Shown here one piece after another: positions 60,228 through 64,000 of a stretch of 64,000 nucleotides of DNA. The stretch is from CAIWHR01 sp963726765 (GTDB lineage: Bacteria; Pseudomonadota; Gammaproteobacteria; Burkholderiales; Casimicrobiaceae). How positions within the stretch are numbered: position 1 is the first letter of the stretch; every line of letters starts with the position of its first letter. The DNA is taken from assembly GCA_963726765.1 (NCBI GenBank), contig CAVSDH010000004.1, positions 1 through 64,000 of the forward strand, read 5' to 3'. A program made the translations under genes and the position numbers. The notes beneath the pieces are model-generated. The model saw only the letters and a list, made by a program, of their open reading frames with translations. It was not told the origin of the DNA and did not search any database.

Positions 60228-61490
60228 TCAGCGGATCAATCCAGCGCCGACGGTGCCGTTGGTCGTCTCATCGATCAGGATGAAATTGCCGGTCGCGCGG
60301 TTGTCCGCGTATCGATCCGCGAACACGGGTTGCGCGAGGGAAAGCGTGACGTCGCCGATGTCGTTGCGGGCCAATGTTGCGGGTGCAGGCTCGCGCGACT
60401 GCGTCGTGACGTTCCACAGATGGTCGATGTGTTCAATCGTGGCGCGGACCTCGCGCGTCGTGTGGTGCAGCACGTAGGTTCGCCGCGGATCGAGCGCCGC
60501 GTCGGAGAGCCAGCAAACGGTCGCGTCGATCCGTCGGGCGGAGGTGGGCACCGCCTGCTCGCCGACGAGCATGTCGCCGCGGGAGATGTCGATTTGATCG
60601 GCTAGGACCAGCGTCACCGCCGCATGCAGGCCGGCGCGGGCAGGCGAACCGTCGAAGGTCCGGATCTCGCGCACCGACGTCGTCTGGCCCGACGGCAATG
60701 CCGTGATGCGATCACCCACGGCAATCGAGCCCGATTCGATCCGCCCCATGTAACCGCGCGGCAGTGTCGCGGTGGGGCGGCTCACGTACTGGACCGGGAA
60801 GCGAAACGGCGCGCGGGCGAGCGAACGCGACACCTCCACGGTCTCCAGAATCTGCAGGAGCGTGGGCCCTTGGTACCAGGGCAGGTGCTCCCCGCGGTCC
60901 ACGACCATATCGCCGTCAAGGGCCGACATCGGAACAAACCGGACGTCGCCGATGCCTGTGCGCTGCGCGAATGCACGGAAATCGGCGACGACGGCGTCGA
61001 AGGCGTCACGGCGCCATCCGACGAGATCCATCTTGTTCACCGCGACCACCAGGTGCGGAATGTCGAGCAGGTGTGAAATCGTTGCGTGGCGACGAGTCTG
61101 CGTCACCACGCCGTGCCGCGCGTCGACCAGCAGGATGGCAAGCTGCGCGGTCGATGCCGCGGTCACCATGTTGCGGGTGTACTGCTCGTGGCCCGGCGCG
61201 TCGGCGATGATGAACTTCCGCAGCGCGGTCGCGAAATAGCGGTACGCGACGTCGATCGTGATCCCTTGTTCGCGTTCTGCGACGAGACCGTCGGTGAGCA
61301 GCGACAGGTCGAGCGCCTGTCCGCGGCGCTGCGAGGTGCGCTCGATGGCCGCGAGCTGATCGGCGAGAATTGCCTTGGAGTCGTAGAGGAGACGTCCGAT
61401 CAACGTGCTCTTGCCGTCGTCGACGCTGCCCGCGGTGAGGAACCGCAGCACGCCGTGGTCGAGCACGTCCGCTCGCTGGAGCAGCGACAT
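60228..61490 (-). CDS. cysN: Sulfate adenylyltransferase subunit 1
   Basis: GTPase subunit that drives APS synthesis with CysD. G-motifs are GSVDDGKSTLIGRLL (P-loop), DAPGHEQYTRNMV (switch II) and VAVNKMDLVGW; the following barrels (VSRPTATLPRGYMGRIESG) are EF-Tu-like. 420 residues, without the CysC APS-kinase extension, as fits a pathway that uses APS directly. The start overlaps the cysD stop (ATGA). Confidence 0.95.
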   Translation of the reverse strand: MSLLQRADVLDHGVLRFLTAGSVDDGKSTLIGRLLYDSKAILADQLAAIERTSQRRGQALDLSLLTDGLVAEREQGITIDVAYRYFATALRKFIIADAPGHEQYTRNMVTAASTAQLAILLVDARHGVVTQTRRHATISHLLDIPHLVVAVNKMDLVGWRRDAFDAVVADFRAFAQRTGIGDVRFVPMSALDGDMVVDRGEHLPWYQGPTLLQILETVEVSRSLARAPFRFPVQYVSRPTATLPRGYMGRIESGSIAVGDRITALPSGQTTSVREIRTFDGSPARAGLHAAVTLVLADQIDISRGDMLVGEQAVPTSARRIDATVCWLSDAALDPRRTYVLHHTTREVRATIEHIDHLWNVTTQSREPAPATLARNDIGDVTLSLAQPVFADRYADNRATGNFILIDETTNGTVGAGLIR

Positions 61491-62449
61491 CAGAAGTACC
61501 CTTCCTTCTTGCGCAACTCCATCGAGGCCTCGTGCGTCTGGTCGTCGAGGCGGGTGGCTCCCCGCTCGGTGACCGTGGTCGCCGCCGTTTCGGCGATGAT
61601 CGCATCGATCGTGGCGGCCGACGACGCGACCGGTGCCGTGCAGGTGATGTCGCCTACCGTGCGAAAACGTACGGAAGCGATCTCGACGGTTTCGCCGTCA
61701 CGGGGCGGGGTCAGCGCGGTCACCGAAACGAGCGCGGAGCCGCGGCGAACGACCGGACGGGTGTGCGCGAGGTAGATCGACGGCACGTCGAGCCGCTCCC
61801 GGCCGATGTATTGCCAGACGTCGAGTTCGGTCCAGTTCGAGATCGGGAAGACACGGACGTTCTCGCCCGCGTGCGTGCGCGCGTTGTAGATATTCCACAA
61901 TTCCGGGCGCTGGTTTTTCGGGTCCCACTGGCCGAAGGCGTCGCGGAAGGAGAAAATTCGCTCCTTGGCGCGAGCCTTTTCTTCGTCCCGTCGGGCGCCG
62001 CCGATGCAGGCATCGAAACCGAACTCGGCGATCGCATCGAGCAGCGTCACCGACTGATGCGCATTGCGGCTTTCCGCCGGATGCTTGAGCACGACGCGCC
62101 CGCTTTCGATCGAATCCTCGACCGAGCGCACGATCAGCCGTTCGCCGAGCTCGGCCGCGCGACGGTCACGGAAGGCGATCACCTCGTCGAAGTTGTGTCC
62201 CGTGTCGACGTGAAGCAGCGGAAACGGAAACCGGCCGGGCCGAAACGCCTTTTCGGCGAGGCGCAGCAGCACCAGCGAATCCTTGCCGCCGGAAAAGAGC
62301 AGCGCGGGATTGCGGCATTGCCCGGCGACCTCGCGCAGGATGTGAATCGCTTCGGATTCGAGCCAGCTCAGATGATCGGCGTCCGCGGGGACGACGCCGT
62401 CCGCGGAACGCACATCCTGTGGCTCGGGCTCCTTTTCCGTCGCCGTCAT
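61490..62449 (-). CDS. cysD: Sulfate adenylyltransferase subunit 2
   Basis: ATP-pyrophosphatase-type catalytic subunit that makes APS from ATP and sulfate. P-loop LFSGGKDSLVLLRLAEKAF, LLHVDTGHNFDEVIAFRD, ACIGGARRDEEKARAKERIFSFRD and VFPISNWTELDVWQYIG. 319 residues from the ATG complementary to 62447-62449, which overlaps the cysH stop by four bases. An open upstream extension is disregarded because it lies wholly within cysH. Confidence 0.95.
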   Translation of the reverse strand: MTATEKEPEPQDVRSADGVVPADADHLSWLESEAIHILREVAGQCRNPALLFSGGKDSLVLLRLAEKAFRPGRFPFPLLHVDTGHNFDEVIAFRDRRAAELGERLIVRSVEDSIESGRVVLKHPAESRNAHQSVTLLDAIAEFGFDACIGGARRDEEKARAKERIFSFRDAFGQWDPKNQRPELWNIYNARTHAGENVRVFPISNWTELDVWQYIGRERLDVPSIYLAHTRPVVRRGSALVSVTALTPPRDGETVEIASVRFRTVGDITCTAPVASSAATIDAIIAETAATTVTERGATRLDDQTHEASMELRKKEGYF

Positions 62450-63700
62450 TGCGTCAGGGCCTCGTTCGAGTCGTCCGCGCGCGCGACGACGGGCACGGCG
62501 ATCCGACGCCTGTGCAGCCCGCATTCCTTGTGCTCGGGCGCTTCCCACCACCAGCGGCCGGCACGGATGTTTTCGCCCGGCTCGACGGCCCGTGTGCACG
62601 GCGCGCAGCCGATCGATGGATAGCCCTGGTCATGAAGCGCATTGTACGGGACGTCGTGCGCCCGAACGTACGTCCAGACGTCGTCGGTGCTCCAGGTCGC
62701 CAGCGGATTGAATTTCGGCAGGCCGTGAACGGCATCGAATTCCTCGAGAGGAAGTTCGGCCCGCGTAATCGATTGTTCGCGCCGCTGGCCCGTGATCCAC
62801 GCGCCTTTGGCGACGAGCGCGCGTGCGAGCGGTTCCGATTTCCGCACCGCGCAGCATTCCTTGCGCAGCGCCACGCTGTCGTAGAACGCATTGACTCCGT
62901 GGTCGCGGACGAACGCCTGCACCTGCCGCGTGTCCGGGGTGTAGATGTCGATCGGCAGCTTGTAGCGCCTGCGCGTGCGTTCGATCAGCGTGTGCGTCTC
63001 CTCGGGCAGGCGCCCCGTGTCCAGGGTGATGATCCGGATCGGCAACGCGTGTCGAGCGATGAGGTCGATCACGATCATGTCCTCGGCGCCGAAGCTCGAC
63101 GCAAAGACGGCGGGCGCGTGGCGGGCGGCGATGCCGCGCAGCGTCTCCACGACGTCGGCGATCCTGCGTTCCTGCGGGTCGTGATCCGCAGCGACGTCGG
63201 TGGACTGCGCGCGGCGCCTGAACCAGGGCTGCGGTGTCTTCGTCGTCGGTGCGTAGACACCGGAAACGACGTCAAGCCCCGCGAGTGCCTCCTCGGCGCT
63301 CTTGTCCGCGCGGACGGCGAACGCATCGAAGCCGCATTCCGCAAGCGCAAACAGCTGGTCTCGAAGCACGTCGCCGATTGCCCGGAGCTCGCCGCCAAAT
63401 CCGATAGCGTTCGCGGAGGAGGCGCCCGATCGAGTACCCGCGTCCGTCGGTGAATTGCGGAAAATCGATGGCGATCAACGGCAGCACGGCGACATCCCCG
63501 GCTACCTTGGCCGGGTCGTCGGCCGGCCCCAGCCAGACGCCGACTTCCCCGCGGGCGAGGAGGGCGTTTCGCTCGGACTGCCACAGCGCAAGCGGCACGA
63601 TCGCCGGAAACCCTGCACCGACGTCTGCCAGCGTGGCTTCCCGAGGCAGGAGCGTCCACGGGTCCGCGATGACCGCGCGGTTCTTAATGAGCCGCGGCAT
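62446..63700 (-). CDS. cysH: DUF934 domain fused to APS/PAPS reductase CysH (frame break near 63405)
   Basis: Residues about 1-155 are DUF934, normally a separate gene beside cysH (PRLIKNRAVIADPWTLLP, DGRGYSIGRLLRERY, ELRAIGDVLRDQLFALAECGFDAF ... FRRRA). The frame continues with no stop into CysH: FASSFGAEDMIVIDLIARH, TLDTGRLPEETH, KECCAVRK and GCAPCTR, whose four cysteines hold a 4Fe-4S cluster and mark an APS-reducing enzyme. One extra base near 63405 breaks DUF934. Total about 418 residues. A separate start for CysH is not evident, so a fusion is the best reading. The ATG at 63698-63700 overlaps the cysI stop. Confidence 0.85.
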
Positions 63701-64000
63701 ACACGCGATCCTTGAAGGGGTCGAGGCCGATCCGTTTCACCGTTTCGATGAACCGTTCGTTCTGCTGCCGACGCTCCACGTAGACGTCGACCAGTCGCTC
63801 GATGACGTCAGGCACGTCGGCCGCCGCGAACGAAGGACCGATGACCTTGCCGAGCGCGGCGCCGTTGCCTTGCGCGCCGCCCAGCGACACCTGGTACCAC
63901 TCGCTGCCGTTCTTGTCGACGCCGAGGATGCCGATATGACCGACGTGGTGGTGCCCGCAGGCGTTCATGCAGCCCGACATGTTGAGTTCGAGGTCGCCGA
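63684..64000 (-). CDS. cysI: Sulfite/nitrite reductase hemoprotein, C-terminal part only
   Basis: The last about 105 residues of an assimilatory sulfite reductase; the gene starts beyond the right edge. LNMSGCMNACGHHHVGHIGILGV carries two of the four cysteines that coordinate the 4Fe-4S cluster and siroheme, followed by GAQGNGAALGKVIGPSF. It would be first of the cysI-DUF934/cysH-cysD-cysN operon. Annotated as cysI from context; nitrite reductase paralogues look alike in this part. Confidence 0.85.
   Translation of the reverse strand, partial: GDLELNMSGCMNACGHHHVGHIGILGVDKNGSEWYQVSLGGAQGNGAALGKVIGPSFAAADVPDVIERLVDVYVERRQQNERFIETVKRIGLDPFKDRVYAAAH

Overview
The window is G+C-rich, coding-dense bacterial DNA that looks like a betaproteobacterium, probably an uncultured Burkholderiales-like lineage. 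The pointers are a Bug-type (TctC) solute-binding protein, the ribF-ileS-lspA-ispH block, a cysI-DUF934-cysH-cysD-cysN sulfate assimilation operon, a DUF2069 membrane protein and a PilZ-like protein. I found no rRNA, tRNA or CRISPR array.

Layout. 1-2406: a partial zinc-ribbon/cyclase/AAA regulator. 2569-9388: a molybdenum region, with moeA and a moeA-binding-domain fusion on the minus strand, and modA-modB-modC-modE-like-thioesterase on the plus strand behind a ModE-like operator; a cofactorless SUOX-fold protein follows. 10265-13341: an IS3-type remnant, an arylsulfatase and a small membrane protein. 13713-15492: a TetR repressor facing an enolase-superfamily gene across a perfect operator/promoter. 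15595-18295: methyltransferase, OsmC protein and a hydrolase-LuxR fusion, all minus strand. 19634-33841: the most unusual block, one NRPS (acyl ligase-T-C-A-T-TE) followed on the same strand by two orphan solute-binding proteins, a five-GAF sensor kinase, a receiver protein and a receiver-cyclase. 33958-40880: M20 peptidase; an exonuclease/GIY-YIG gene divergent from a LexA-like gene with an SOS-type operator; patatin; molybdopterin oxidoreductase. 40918-43643: aldo/keto reductase and three small genes. 43835-49941: an AddB/AddA-like pair. 50007-55337: ribF-ileS-lspA-ispH. 55334-59371: DUF2069, PilZ-like, hydrolase, lipoprotein and Nudix genes. 59433-64000: the sulfate assimilation operon, minus strand.

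How they fit together. modABC supplies molybdate and the two MoeA proteins insert it into molybdopterin; one molybdopterin oxidoreductase lies in the window. The sulfate operon activates sulfate (CysDN), reduces APS (CysH) and then sulfite (CysI). The NRPS/sensor block reads as a small-molecule synthetase joined to a sensing chain ending in a cyclic-nucleotide output.

Caveat on sequence quality. About twenty reading-frame breaks occur, in genes including ileS, modA, modB and addA. Every one I could resolve is a net +1 shift, usually one extra base in a short G or C run. This pattern points to insertion errors in the underlying assembly rather than to real pseudogenes. Broken genes are therefore annotated as one CDS across the break, with the break position given.
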